Below, piece by piece: positions 31,641 through 40,190 of a stretch of 40,190 nt of DNA. Positions within the stretch are counted from its first letter, which is position 1; each line of letters opens with the position of its first letter. This DNA is from an uncultured Bacteroidales bacterium. GTDB taxonomy: Bacteria; Bacteroidota; Bacteroidia; Bacteroidales; UBA932. The stretch lies in assembly GCA_900319975.1 (NCBI GenBank), contig ONQP01000016.1, forward strand, positions 1 through 40,190. The letters are read 5' to 3'. The position numbers and the translations under genes are program-made. The notes below the pieces were generated by a model that was given only the letters and a program-made list of their open reading frames with translations, was not told the DNA's origin and made no database searches.

Positions 31641-33161
31641 ATGAAGAAATCCTCCATCCTGATCGCCCTGCTGGGCGTCGTCATCGGTTTGCTCATCGCC
31701 GTGCTCATCGGCAAGATCGGCGACCGCCACAAGTTGCGCGTCCACGCCAACGACTGGCGCAAGATCGAGCTGGTCCTGCAGAGCATCGACGAGAACTACG
31801 TCGACAGCGTCGACCACGAAAAGATCAACGACGCCATGGCCGCGGCCGCCTTGTCCGCCCTCGACCCGCATTCGACCTATATGCCCCCGCAGGTCCTCCA
31901 GGAGACCGAAGCCGACCTGCACGGCAACTTCGACGGCATCGGCATCCAGTTCAACGTGCCCAACGACACGGCCGTCGTGATCGAGGTCATCCCCGGAGGC
32001 CCCTCCGAGAAGATCGGCCTGCAGGCGGGCGACCGGCTGCTCAAGGTGGACTCCACCGTCATCGCGGGCGTCCATTTCCCGCAGGACAGCATTGTCCGTC
32101 GCATCAAGGGCGAAGCGGGCAGCAAGGTGCTCGTGACAGTCAAGCGCGGGCACGAAATCATCCCGTTCGAGATCACGCGGGGCAAGATCCCCACCTACTC
32201 CGTCGACGCCGCCTTCATGGTCAGCGACACGACGGGCTACCTGCGCCTCGCCAAGTTCTCCCGCACCACGGAGGCGGAGTTCCTGCAGAACACGGCCGAA
32301 CTGGTCGACCTGGGGATGAAGGAGCTCATCATCGACCTGCGCGACAACGTAGGCGGCTACCTCGACCAGGCCTGCCGGCTGTCCAACCTGTTCCTCCCCC
32401 GCAAGGCGATGATCGTCTACATCGAAGGCCGGCACCGCCGGCGCGAGGAGTTCCGGGCCGACGGCCGCGGTCCCTTCCAGGACCTCGCCCTCAAGGTCCT
32501 CGTGGACGAAGGCTCCGCCTCGGCCAGCGAGATCCTTTCCGGCGCCCTGCAGGACAACGGCCGCGCACGGCTCTACGGCCGCCGCACCTTCGGCAAGGGC
32601 CTCGTCCAGGAGCCGTTCTTCTTCAGCGACAATTCCGGCATGCGGATCACGGTCGCCCGCTACTACACGCCCAGCGGCCGCTGCATCCAGAAGCCTTATT
32701 CCGACGACTACGACTACGAAGTGCTCCGCCGCTACGACTCCGGTGAGATGGTGCACGCCGACAGCATGCGCATCGAGAAGGGCGGCATCCTGCCCGACGT
32801 GTTCGTGCCCATCGACACCACCCGCGCCGGCCAGTTCTACCTGGCCTGCAGCCGCAAGGCCACGGCGATGCGCTTCGCTTCCGCCTTCTTCGACACCCAC
32901 AGCCGCGAACTCTCCCGGATCGACGACTACGACAGCCTGCTCGGCTGGCTCGACCGGGCCGACCTGGAGCGGCAGTTCCTCGCCTTCGCCAAGAGCAAGG
33001 ACGGCCTCGTCCCCAGGCCGGAAGAATGGGTGACCGACCGCCAATACATCATGACACAAGTGCAGGCCCTCGTGGGCCGCTACTCCAAACTCGGAGACAA
33101 AGCCTACTACCACCTTTTCTTACAGATCGATCCGACCTTCAAGGCCGCGATGGAGTTTTGA
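31641..33161 (+). CDS. S41 family C-terminal processing protease
   Basis: 506 residues. An N-terminal membrane anchor or uncleaved signal (about 5-24) places it in the periplasm. The CtpA/Prc layout is clear: N-terminal helices with LSALDPHSTYMPP, a PDZ domain (about 90-170, with GIGIQFNV), then the protease core with Ser294 in EGSASASEI as nucleophile and Lys319 in TFGKG 25 residues later as the general base. These enzymes trim the C-termini of envelope proteins. A C-terminal extension of about 150 residues follows the core, common in Bacteroidetes. Confidence 0.93.
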   Translation: MKKSSILIALLGVVIGLLIAVLIGKIGDRHKLRVHANDWRKIELVLQSIDENYVDSVDHEKINDAMAAAALSALDPHSTYMPPQVLQETEADLHGNFDGIGIQFNVPNDTAVVIEVIPGGPSEKIGLQAGDRLLKVDSTVIAGVHFPQDSIVRRIKGEAGSKVLVTVKRGHEIIPFEITRGKIPTYSVDAAFMVSDTTGYLRLAKFSRTTEAEFLQNTAELVDLGMKELIIDLRDNVGGYLDQACRLSNLFLPRKAMIVYIEGRHRRREEFRADGRGPFQDLALKVLVDEGSASASEILSGALQDNGRARLYGRRTFGKGLVQEPFFFSDNSGMRITVARYYTPSGRCIQKPYSDDYDYEVLRRYDSGEMVHADSMRIEKGGILPDVFVPIDTTRAGQFYLACSRKATAMRFASAFFDTHSRELSRIDDYDSLLGWLDRADLERQFLAFAKSKDGLVPRPEEWVTDRQYIMTQVQALVGRYSKLGDKAYYHLFLQIDPTFKAAMEF

Positions 33162-33185
33162 GAATGAACCCATACATTTTTCAAA

Positions 33186-34295
33186 ATGAAGAAAAGACTG
33201 CTATATCTGGCCGCCCTTTCGGCGGCGGCCGTCCTCGCCGTTTCCTGCGCATCCAGCCAGTCCCTGACCCGTGCGGCCGGAGAAGAATGCGACATTGAGA
33301 ACGCCGGGACCCGAAAGTATCTGGAAGAGGTGGACTACTCGGACGATCCGGACTACACCCTCTCCCTCGTTGAAAAGTACTACAAAGAATACGGCGCGAC
33401 CGACGAGCCGCTTCCGGTGACGCTCTCCTGGACGGGAGGCCCCGCCACCCGGATCCTGATGTCCGCCTCACCCCGCTTCGACGACGCCTTCGAGGTGCCG
33501 GGAGACACTTCTCCCGTCGAAGTCTACAACCTGGTCCCGGGCGAGAAATACTACTACCGGGTCTTCAGCGGCAAGAAAGTCCTCAAGACCGCCTGCGTGG
33601 TGCCCGTCGGGCCGCTCCGCATGATCCACGGCCTCTCCGCCAACGTGCGCGACTTCGGCGGCTGGAAGGTCCCCGGCGGCCACGTCGCCTACGGGCGGCT
33701 GTACCGGGGCGCGCAGCTGTCCCCCCGGATGTCGGACGAAGCGCGGGACCTCTTCTCCCGCCAGCTGGGCATCTCGGTCGACCTGGACCTGCGCGGCATC
33801 AAGAAAAGCGAATCCTGGGTCAAGCCGGTCATCGACGGCGCCGTCTACCTCAAGCTCCCCGTGGAGAAGAACCTGGGCCGGGGAACCGGCAACACGCAGG
33901 AACTCTACCAGCAGGCGATCCGTTCCATCATCGGCTGGCTCGGCGAAGGCCGCAACGTCTACTTCCACTGCGCCGGCGGCGCCGACCGCACCGGCTCGCT
34001 GGCCTTCCTGATCGAAGCCCTGCTGGGCGTGTCCGAGAACGACCTGTCCAAGGACTATGAGCTGACGACTTTCGCCGGCCAGAACACCCGCCTGCGGAGT
34101 TTCCGGGCCACCGAGAAGGAGACGCACATCCTCTACGAGCTGGTCACCCACCTGCGCAAATTCGGCTATCCCGAGGTCACGGACATCCGGCAGCTGACCG
34201 TGAACTGGGCCACCACCCGCCATTCCGACGACGTGGATCCCCTCACGATGGAAGAGATCGGACTGCTTCGGAAGTATCTGACCGTCAAAGACTAA
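33186..34295 (+). CDS. Lipoprotein tyrosine phosphatase (Y_phosphatase3 type)
   Basis: 369 residues. The signal peptide ends LAVSC, with lipidation at Cys21, so the enzyme is periplasmic or surface-exposed. Residues about 75-140 look like a fibronectin-III-type beta domain (LSWTGGPATRILM, YNLVPGEKYYYRVF). The phosphatase domain has the AnvRDfGG-type entry (SANVRDFGGW), YRGAQLS, and the P-loop His261-Cys262-AGGADR268-T-G with the catalytic cysteine and arginine. This is the tyrosine phosphatase group related to IphP/SidA-like enzymes, which may act on phosphotyrosine, phosphoinositide or sugar phosphates. A weak promoter box (TACATTTT, 33173-33180) lies five bases before the ATG. The gene ends the plus-strand run at a terminator. 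Confidence 0.87.
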   Translation: MKKRLLYLAALSAAAVLAVSCASSQSLTRAAGEECDIENAGTRKYLEEVDYSDDPDYTLSLVEKYYKEYGATDEPLPVTLSWTGGPATRILMSASPRFDDAFEVPGDTSPVEVYNLVPGEKYYYRVFSGKKVLKTACVVPVGPLRMIHGLSANVRDFGGWKVPGGHVAYGRLYRGAQLSPRMSDEARDLFSRQLGISVDLDLRGIKKSESWVKPVIDGAVYLKLPVEKNLGRGTGNTQELYQQAIRSIIGWLGEGRNVYFHCAGGADRTGSLAFLIEALLGVSENDLSKDYELTTFAGQNTRLRSFRATEKETHILYELVTHLRKFGYPEVTDIRQLTVNWATTRHSDDVDPLTMEEIGLLRKYLTVKD

Positions 34296-34306
34296 AAGAC
34301 ACGTAT

Positions 34307-34349
34307 AAAAAAGGGGCAGACCGGGCCAACGAACCCGGTCTGCCTTTTT
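34307..34349. terminator. Bidirectional terminator between phosphatase gene and Sus operon
   Basis: Eleven-bp perfect stem GGCAGACCGGG (34315-34325) with CCCGGTCTGCC (34334-34344), A-run before and T-run after. It serves both converging operons. Confidence 0.9.
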
Positions 34350-34371
34350 GAATAGTTATACCCAACAAAAC

Positions 34372-35142
34372 CTAGTCTTCGTCCCAGTTGGTCACCGTTT
34401 CGACCTTCGAGAAGTCTCCCGACATCTTGAAGACCGGGGAGAAGTTATAGCATTTGCCGGAGTTGGCCGAGCCGGTAGCCACGGCGCCGATGCGAAGGAA
34501 ATGGTCGCGCGTGTAGGCGAACTGCGCGCCGCTTTCCACCGTCGTGTCGATGGAAAGCTCGATGACCGTCTGGCCGTCGATTCCCTTGATCTTCTTCTGC
34601 TTGCCGGCTTTCTGTTTCTTGTCGAAATCAAAGTTGTTGTTGCCGTCGCTGACCCATCTGTCGGTGAAGCCGAAAAGGGCGACATCCACGTTGGGCGTCT
34701 GCTCGGCGTCCGCCACCTCGACCTTGAAGCGGGCGACGATCTTCGTCCCCTCATAGGTGATCTGCGGGTCGATGATGCGTGCGTAGGGGGTCACGGTAAA
34801 GTCGACGGTATTGGCACCTTTCTGCAGCTTGAACGGCTGGGTGACGGGATAGAAGTTCTGCTTCTTGGTGTCCATCACGTAGTCGCCGGCCCAGACGAGC
34901 TTGTTCCGGTAGGTACCGTTGCACTTGACATACCAGGTCTGGGCCTTCTCATCGTCCCAGCCCAGTTCGATGACCGAGATGCTCGAGGTGTTCGGCCAGG
35001 CGAACTGCACCGGCTCCCCGGTCTTGCTGTCCAGGATCCTGCCTTCGACCTGGGCGTTCCAACTCTCCTGGTTGTCGAAGACGAACCAGTCGCAGGAAGT
35101 CGCGACGACAAGCAATGAGAGCAATACTAATATCTTTTTCAT
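34372..35142 (-). CDS. DUF3823-type lipoprotein of the Sus locus
   Basis: 256 residues, lipoprotein with lipidation at Cys17 (VVATSCDWF). The N-terminal part is a carboxypeptidase-regulatory-like beta sandwich (VEGRILDSKTGEPVQF) followed by GTYRNKLVWAGDYVM, the DUF3823 pattern. Such proteins sit after SusD in many Bacteroidetes polysaccharide utilisation loci and probably help bind the glycan at the surface, but the function is not established. Four bases separate it from susD. It ends at the bidirectional terminator. Confidence 0.83.
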   Translation of the reverse strand: MKKILVLLSLLVVATSCDWFVFDNQESWNAQVEGRILDSKTGEPVQFAWPNTSSISVIELGWDDEKAQTWYVKCNGTYRNKLVWAGDYVMDTKKQNFYPVTQPFKLQKGANTVDFTVTPYARIIDPQITYEGTKIVARFKVEVADAEQTPNVDVALFGFTDRWVSDGNNNFDFDKKQKAGKQKKIKGIDGQTVIELSIDTTVESGAQFAYTRDHFLRIGAVATGSANSGKCYNFSPVFKMSGDFSKVETVTNWDED

Positions 35143-35146
35143 AATC

Positions 35147-37078
35147 TTATTCCTGTGAAGGGTTAACAGTCAAATTGTTCTCGCTGGGGTTCGGAATGCT
35201 TCCGTAGTAATCCAGCAGGTCGGTGTTGAGTCCGGTGGCAGAGAGCTGGACGTCGCCGTGGTACACGTTCACGCGCGGGAAGATGTATTTGGGCGTGCCG
35301 TCGCGCAGGTCCAGGACCGGCAGGAGGGTGTGCTTCCTGTGCTGGTTGCCGGAGCGGGTGCTGAGATAGGCGCGGCGGCGGTAGAGCGTGTAGCTCTCGT
35401 GGCCTTCCATCGCGAACTCGACGCGGCGCTCGTGCAGGACATTCTCGACGGTGGGCGCGATGTCGTCCGTGAAGGCGGCGCGGTGACGGATGTCGTTGAG
35501 CGCCTTCTTCGCGGTGGCCGCATCGCCCTTGCCGCTCTCGGCATAAGCCTCGGCGTAGTTCAGGAGGATCTCCGCGTAGCGGATGTCATACCAGGGGTTG
35601 GAGGAATAGACCTGCGCCTTGTTGGGATCCAGGAACTTCCGGATGCCGAAGCAGGTGTTCCAGAAATAGGCGTGGTTGGACGTAGCGCCGGTACCGATGC
35701 GCAGGAAGGCGCAGATCTTGTCCTCGCTGGACGCGCCCAGCCCGTAGTAGTCGTTCCCGTCGACCGTGTACTTGTTGTTCTCGTAGAACACGGGATCCTT
35801 GCCGGCCAGCCAGATGCCGCCCTGGGCGACGATCGTCTGTCCGCGGAACTGGCAGCCCGGATAGAGGACCCAGGCCTGGAAACGGGCGTCCTTGTTCAGG
35901 AACGGTTCCGTCGGGTTGTCGTACTTGATGAAGGAGGCTCCCGTGTCGAAGGACGAGGCCGCCGTCACGATCTGCGCGAAGTAGACATCCTCCTTGCCGT
36001 CTTCGCGGGTCTTCACGGTGCCGTCCGTGCGGGCGCCAGATGCCGTGTAGTCGTCGAAGAGGTCGACGAGGTCGGAGGTGATGGAGTAGTTGCCCCAGCC
36101 GCCGTTGGTGATCGTCTCGTGCGCGACGTTCGGAGAGTAGTTGATGTCGAAGTTGTTGGTCGCGTCGGTCTGGCCGTTCTTGTAGCTCTTGCCGAAGATG
36201 AACTCGCAGTCCTGACGCTCCTGGAAGAGCTGGGTCAGGTTCTCCTTGGCGGCCTCGACGGAAGTCGTGGCGCCGCCGTAGAGGGAGAAGCGGCCGGACT
36301 TCATGATCCTGTCGCAGGCCTCGATGCACTTGGCGTAGTAGGTGTCCGCATAGGAAGACTCCATGTAGGCGAGCTTCTGCTGGACGGCCTTGTAGTCGGC
36401 GGGGATGGCTTCATTGCCCCAGTACTTGCTGACGGAAGCGGCATACAGGGCCACGCGGGACTGCAGGCCGAGGGCGGCCCACTTGGTGGCGCGGTAGTTG
36501 CCGTCGTTGCGGTCTTCGGGCAGGAGTTCGATCGCCTTGTCGAGCTCGGAGATGACGAAGTCCCAGGTCTCCTTCTCGGTGCTGCGGGGGATGTAGAGGC
36601 CGGCGTTCTCGCCGCCGTCATAGTACTTGTCCAGCGGCTCGGTGACGATCGGGACGCCGCCATAGCGACGGACCATCGCGAAATAGCAGTATGCGCGGGC
36701 GAAGAGCGCTTCGCCGAGCATCGCGTCGTGCGTGGCTGCGTTGATGGCCTTTTTCTCCAGGGCCACATCGACCTGCTGGATGAAGTAGTTGATCGAGCGC
36801 ATCTTCTTGTAGTCCCAGAAACCGGTCACGCTGATGGAGTAATCGGCAGCCTTGGAGTAGGTGGCCAGGGTGGTGTTCTGCTCCTTGGTATTGAAGGCGT
36901 CCATGGGGATGGCGCTATAAACGTCGGAGAGGAGCCGTTCCATACCAGCCTGGGTCGAGGTCATGTCATCTTCGGACATCTTGGTCAGGTCGCCCTCCAG
37001 ACTGTCGAACAGTTTATCGCAGGAGCAGAGGCCGAGACCGAGGACCACGACGAATGCATATTTGAATATCTTTTTCAT
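35147..37078 (-). CDS. SusD/RagB family surface glycan-binding lipoprotein
   Basis: 643 residues. Lipidated at Cys20 (GLCSCDKLFD). The tetratricopeptide-like SusD scaffold is visible: an RxIN-type NYFIQQVDVAL early stretch, ARAYCYFAMVRRYGGVPIV, TKWAALGLQSRVALYAA, and the closing ILLNYAEAYAE and NDIRHRAAF segments. SusD forms the lid over the SusC transporter and delivers oligosaccharides to it. Twelve bases downstream of susC, same strand. The substrate cannot be read from the sequence. Confidence 0.95.
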   Translation of the reverse strand: MKKIFKYAFVVVLGLGLCSCDKLFDSLEGDLTKMSEDDMTSTQAGMERLLSDVYSAIPMDAFNTKEQNTTLATYSKAADYSISVTGFWDYKKMRSINYFIQQVDVALEKKAINAATHDAMLGEALFARAYCYFAMVRRYGGVPIVTEPLDKYYDGGENAGLYIPRSTEKETWDFVISELDKAIELLPEDRNDGNYRATKWAALGLQSRVALYAASVSKYWGNEAIPADYKAVQQKLAYMESSYADTYYAKCIEACDRIMKSGRFSLYGGATTSVEAAKENLTQLFQERQDCEFIFGKSYKNGQTDATNNFDINYSPNVAHETITNGGWGNYSITSDLVDLFDDYTASGARTDGTVKTREDGKEDVYFAQIVTAASSFDTGASFIKYDNPTEPFLNKDARFQAWVLYPGCQFRGQTIVAQGGIWLAGKDPVFYENNKYTVDGNDYYGLGASSEDKICAFLRIGTGATSNHAYFWNTCFGIRKFLDPNKAQVYSSNPWYDIRYAEILLNYAEAYAESGKGDAATAKKALNDIRHRAAFTDDIAPTVENVLHERRVEFAMEGHESYTLYRRRAYLSTRSGNQHRKHTLLPVLDLRDGTPKYIFPRVNVYHGDVQLSATGLNTDLLDYYGSIPNPSENNLTVNPSQE

Positions 37079-37090
37079 CTGTCAATACGT

Positions 37091-40000
37091 TTAGAAGCTG
37101 ATGCTGGTTCCGATAACGAAAGTCCGGAGGAGCGGGGCGCCGCTGGCGCCGCGCCGCGAACTCTGGTAGGTCTCAGGATCCCAGACCCGCACGATCGGGT
37201 TGCAGATCGTGAAGAGGTTGGTGGCACTGGCGTGGATGCGGATGCTCTTCATGTGGATCCGGTTGAGGACGGCCTTCGGGAGCGTGTAGCCGATCTCGAG
37301 ACTCTTGAGGCGGAAGAAAGAGTTGTCCACCCAGGAGTAAGGCTGGGTAAAGCGGTACGTAGCGTTCGAGCTGGCGTCCTCGGCGCCGGTAGCCGGTGCG
37401 AGGGCCGGCCAGTAACCGGCTTCCCAGACGGAATTCGGGTCGCGGGGATCCGTATAGCCGTCGGCCAGTCTATAGTGGTCCATGTGGTTGACGAACAGGG
37501 TCTTGCTCCAACCGTAACCCATACCGCCGGACAGCTGCATGTTCTTGTGGCTCAGGGCGGCGCCGTTGAAGGTGGCGCTGAGGTCGAAGTTCTTATACTC
37601 CATGAAGATCATCAAGCCGAACTGGAGCGGCGGGTTGCCTTCCTTCCAGGAATAGAAGCGGTCGGCGGACGTGATGACGCCGTCGCCGTTGCGGTCGAGG
37701 ATCTTGTACATGCCCGGCAGCATCTCGGTCATGTTGCTCTTCTTGCTGCTGGAGCTGCTGTAGAGGACGGGATAGTCGTTGATGTCGGCCCAGCTGGTGA
37801 ACTGGCCCTTGCCGTTCCATTCATAGTATTTGCCGTCCAGGGCGTTGTCCCAGCGGCCTTCGGTGTGCTTCTCGAAGTAGTTCTGGGCAGACGTGTAGAT
37901 GGCCGTCCGCTCTTCCTCCTGATAGAGGTCGCGTTCGCGCGTGAAGGTGGCGGTGGCGGTGACGCGATAGTTGAAGTCGCGGAAGCGCATCCGGTGCGAG
38001 AGCTCGAGGTCGATACCGACGTTCTGCGTGGTATTGAGGTTCAGCTGCGGAAGGTCGATGCCGTACATGTCGGGCAGGCTGGCAGACACCTTGGCGGCCT
38101 TGCCGGTCTGGTTTCTCCAGAACCAGTCGATGGAACCGCCGATGATGCCCTTCTTGACTTCCCAGTCGAAACCGAAGTCACGCATATAGGTACGCGTCCA
38201 GGAAAGGAGGGTCTCCGCCACCTGGGTGCTGCTGTAGCCCATGACCGGCGAACCGTCCGCGAACATATAGTTGGTGCCCGTCTGGGAGTAGCCCAGCAGA
38301 TACTGGTAAGCGGATCCCTGGTTGCCTCCGGAGATACCGTCCGACCAGCGGAACTTCAGGTTGGAGATGTACGGGAAGAGCCGCTTGAAGAACTTCTCCT
38401 CGGATGCGCGCCAGGCGACCGAATAAGAAGGCAGGAAGGCCCAGCGGAAACCGGGAGCGTAGAAGTAGGAGCCGTCGTAGCGGGCCATGAGCTCGACCAT
38501 GTACTTGCCGGCGTATTCGTAGTTGACGCGTCCGATGTAACCGGCCTTCGCGGTGCTGCTCCGGGAACCCTTGTTCTCGGCGGTGGACTCGATGGCCTGG
38601 TCCAGGATGTCGTGGGTGTAGAACTCACCGAACTCGCGGTCGCCGCGGAGTTCCTTGCTCCAGCCGAGGGTCGCCTCCGTGGCGAGCATCGCACCGATGC
38701 TGTGCTCGCCGAACTTGGCGGAGTAGTTCGCCTGCAGGCGGCCATAGAGGGTCTGGCGGTTGGACCAGCGCTCCGTCAGGGCGTTCGTGTCCTTGTTGTA
38801 GCTGATCAGCTCGTCGGTCCAGGCATCGTAGAGCGGGAAGGCCAGGGTAAGCTGGCGGGTATCGCGGGTCTGGTAGTCGTAGGAGACCTGGGCCTGGATC
38901 CGGAGCCCCTTCAGGAAGGGAGCCGTGTAGGTCAGGTTCAGGTTGTTGGTGAAGGAATTCTGCTGGGTCTTGTCATAACCGTTGGCCCCGTTCAGGGCAC
39001 CGATCGCGTTGCGGCTCTCGTTGCCGGGGTTGTAGGTCCAGTGGGCCGGGTTGCCGATGACGTTCCAGGGGATGTAGCGCTCCGAATAGAGGCCGCGGGT
39101 ATAGAAGTTCTGGGCGGCGTTCTGGGGCGTACCCACCTTGCTGTTCCAGCTCAGGGAAGACTGGAAGACCAGTTTGAGGTCCTTGGAGATGTTGGTGGTA
39201 ACGTTGCCCTGGAACGTGAAGCTCTTGTAGCCCAGCTGCGGGCCGTTGAGGATGCCGTTGTCGTTGTTGAAGGAGCCGCTCAGGTAGTACTGGGTCTGGT
39301 TGTTGCCGCCGTTCACGGAGAGCTGGTGGTTCTGCTGGAAAGAGAAATTCCGGTAGAACTGGGAGTACCAGCGGTTGTCCGTCCAGCCTTCATCGCCGTT
39401 CAGGTAGTGGTCGATGATGTCTTGGGAATACATGGGCTCCTTGCCGACGTTCGCGCGCATCTCATTGGCCTCCCTGAACCAGGTCAGGATGTCCACCTCT
39501 TCCGGGAGGGAAGTCGGAACGCCGAAGGAGAAACGGTTGGAGTACTTGACGGTGGGGGCGCCGATGGAGCCCTGCTTGGTGGTCACGAGGATGACGCCGT
39601 TCTCCGCGCCCATACCGTAGATGGCGGCGGAAGCGTCCTTCAGGACGGAGATGCTCTCGATGTCCTCCGGGTTGAGCTGGGCCAGGACGGCCGAGCTGCG
39701 GTTGGTGTAGGAAGTGTTGTTCTCCTGGCCGCGGCGGGGCGCGGTCCGGACGAAGCCGTCCACGATGACGAGCGGTTCGTCGTAGCCGCGGAGCTTGAGG
39801 TCGGTGTTGAAATCGCCGGCGTCGCCCGTCCGCTGGCGGATGAGCAGGCCCGGGACCTTGCCCTGCAGGGAGGCGAGGACGTCGGCCTGCTTCGTGGCCG
39901 TGAGTTCCTCGCTCCGGATGTTGGAGATGGCGCTGGTCAGGGATGCCTTCCGCTGGGTGCCATAACCGACGACGACCGTCTCTTCGAGCATTTCAGCGTC

Positions 40001-40190
40001 TTCTTCAAGGACGATGTTGAAAACGGTCTTGTCGCCGATGGCGAGAGTCTGTTCCTTGAAGCCGATGCTTTCGACGGAGATGGTGGCTCCAACAGGAACG
40101 CTGAAAGAGAAATGCCCGTCCAGATCGGTTGCGGCGCCGATCTGGGCGTTCCCGACCACGGTCACGGCTGCACCGATCACCGGCATGCCG
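37091..40190 (-). CDS. SusC/RagA TonB-linked outer-membrane transporter (5' end missing)
   Basis: About 1033 residues are visible; the frame is open at the window edge and lacks the signal peptide and the start of the N-terminal carboxypeptidase-regulatory-like domain (seen from GMPVIGAAVTVVGNAQIG). Then come the plug domain (VVGYGTQRKASLTSAI; SVLKDASAAIYGMGAENG; LRGYDEPLVIVDGF) and a long aromatic-rich barrel ending in the outer-membrane signature GTSISF. It imports glycan fragments with TonB energy, paired with the following SusD. The promoter and any anti-sigma or hybrid two-component regulator lie beyond the window. Confidence 0.94.
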   Translation of the reverse strand, partial: GMPVIGAAVTVVGNAQIGAATDLDGHFSFSVPVGATISVESIGFKEQTLAIGDKTVFNIVLEEDAEMLEETVVVGYGTQRKASLTSAISNIRSEELTATKQADVLASLQGKVPGLLIRQRTGDAGDFNTDLKLRGYDEPLVIVDGFVRTAPRRGQENNTSYTNRSSAVLAQLNPEDIESISVLKDASAAIYGMGAENGVILVTTKQGSIGAPTVKYSNRFSFGVPTSLPEEVDILTWFREANEMRANVGKEPMYSQDIIDHYLNGDEGWTDNRWYSQFYRNFSFQQNHQLSVNGGNNQTQYYLSGSFNNDNGILNGPQLGYKSFTFQGNVTTNISKDLKLVFQSSLSWNSKVGTPQNAAQNFYTRGLYSERYIPWNVIGNPAHWTYNPGNESRNAIGALNGANGYDKTQQNSFTNNLNLTYTAPFLKGLRIQAQVSYDYQTRDTRQLTLAFPLYDAWTDELISYNKDTNALTERWSNRQTLYGRLQANYSAKFGEHSIGAMLATEATLGWSKELRGDREFGEFYTHDILDQAIESTAENKGSRSSTAKAGYIGRVNYEYAGKYMVELMARYDGSYFYAPGFRWAFLPSYSVAWRASEEKFFKRLFPYISNLKFRWSDGISGGNQGSAYQYLLGYSQTGTNYMFADGSPVMGYSSTQVAETLLSWTRTYMRDFGFDWEVKKGIIGGSIDWFWRNQTGKAAKVSASLPDMYGIDLPQLNLNTTQNVGIDLELSHRMRFRDFNYRVTATATFTRERDLYQEEERTAIYTSAQNYFEKHTEGRWDNALDGKYYEWNGKGQFTSWADINDYPVLYSSSSSKKSNMTEMLPGMYKILDRNGDGVITSADRFYSWKEGNPPLQFGLMIFMEYKNFDLSATFNGAALSHKNMQLSGGMGYGWSKTLFVNHMDHYRLADGYTDPRDPNSVWEAGYWPALAPATGAEDASSNATYRFTQPYSWVDNSFFRLKSLEIGYTLPKAVLNRIHMKSIRIHASATNLFTICNPIVRVWDPETYQSSRRGASGAPLLRTFVIGTSISF

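Noticed and set aside
34348..35118. 256-codon plus-strand frame opposite the DUF3823 gene
   Set aside because: Mirror of a real lipoprotein gene in an operon with susD; no signal peptide or motif.

Overview
The window reads as chromosomal DNA from a GC-rich member of the Bacteroidota, most likely order Bacteroidales. The evidence is a SusC/SusD/DUF3823 locus with the SusC end cut by the window edge, repeated promoter boxes of the Bacteroidetes type (TAnnTTTG, often with TTG about 17-19 bases upstream), near absence of Shine-Dalgarno sequences, signal-peptidase-II lipoproteins, and the Bacteroidetes form of the division and cell-wall (dcw) cluster. The genus cannot be fixed from sequence alone; an Alistipes- or RC9/Cryptobacteroides-like lineage is only a guess.

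Layout. 1-1650 (minus strand): the first codons of an unidentified gene, a lower-GC gene for a secreted protein with an NADase-type glycan-binding C-terminal domain, a compact cluster of inverted repeats, and tRNA-His with its terminator. 1759-4842 (plus): an OadA/PycB-like carboxyltransferase whose C-terminal biotinyl-like domain lacks the biotin lysine, then an Omp85/BamA-like outer-membrane barrel, closed by a strong terminator. 4946-21571 (plus): the dcw cluster mraZ-rsmH-ftsL-ftsI-murE-mraY-murD-ftsW-murG-murC-ftsQ-ftsA-ftsZ, with gltX coupled directly to ftsZ. Nearly every junction overlaps or abuts, so it is probably one transcript from the mraZ promoter, which carries three TGGAA repeats on a 10-bp period, a likely MraZ operator. 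Together these genes make lipid II from the UDP-MurNAc stage (MurC, D, E, MraY, MurG), place the divisome (FtsA, Z, Q, L) and carry out septal synthesis (FtsW, FtsI). murF, ddl and murB are not in the cluster.

21563-22787 (minus): truB and rpiB, convergent with gltX. 22880-25718 (plus): a GH105-type unsaturated uronyl hydrolase lipoprotein and glucuronate isomerase (uxaC), two uronate-related genes with separate promoters and a small gene remnant between them. 25770-28233 (minus): tRNA-Arg(CCT), rpmF, yceD and bipA, a translation and ribosome block. 28301-34295 (plus): an unrecognised lipoprotein, an acyl-CoA synthetase-like enzyme, a dCMP deaminase-family protein, an S41 protease and a lipoprotein tyrosine phosphatase. 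34372-40190 (minus): a glycan-uptake operon running SusC to SusD to DUF3823.

Most of the window is core genome. The parts deserving a second look are the repeat cluster and atypical gene beside tRNA-His, the lysine-less biotinyl domain, the MraZ operator, several promoters that place the transcription start almost on the start codon, and the lipoprotein/ligase pair of unknown role. I found no CRISPR array, phage, insertion sequence or clear defence system.
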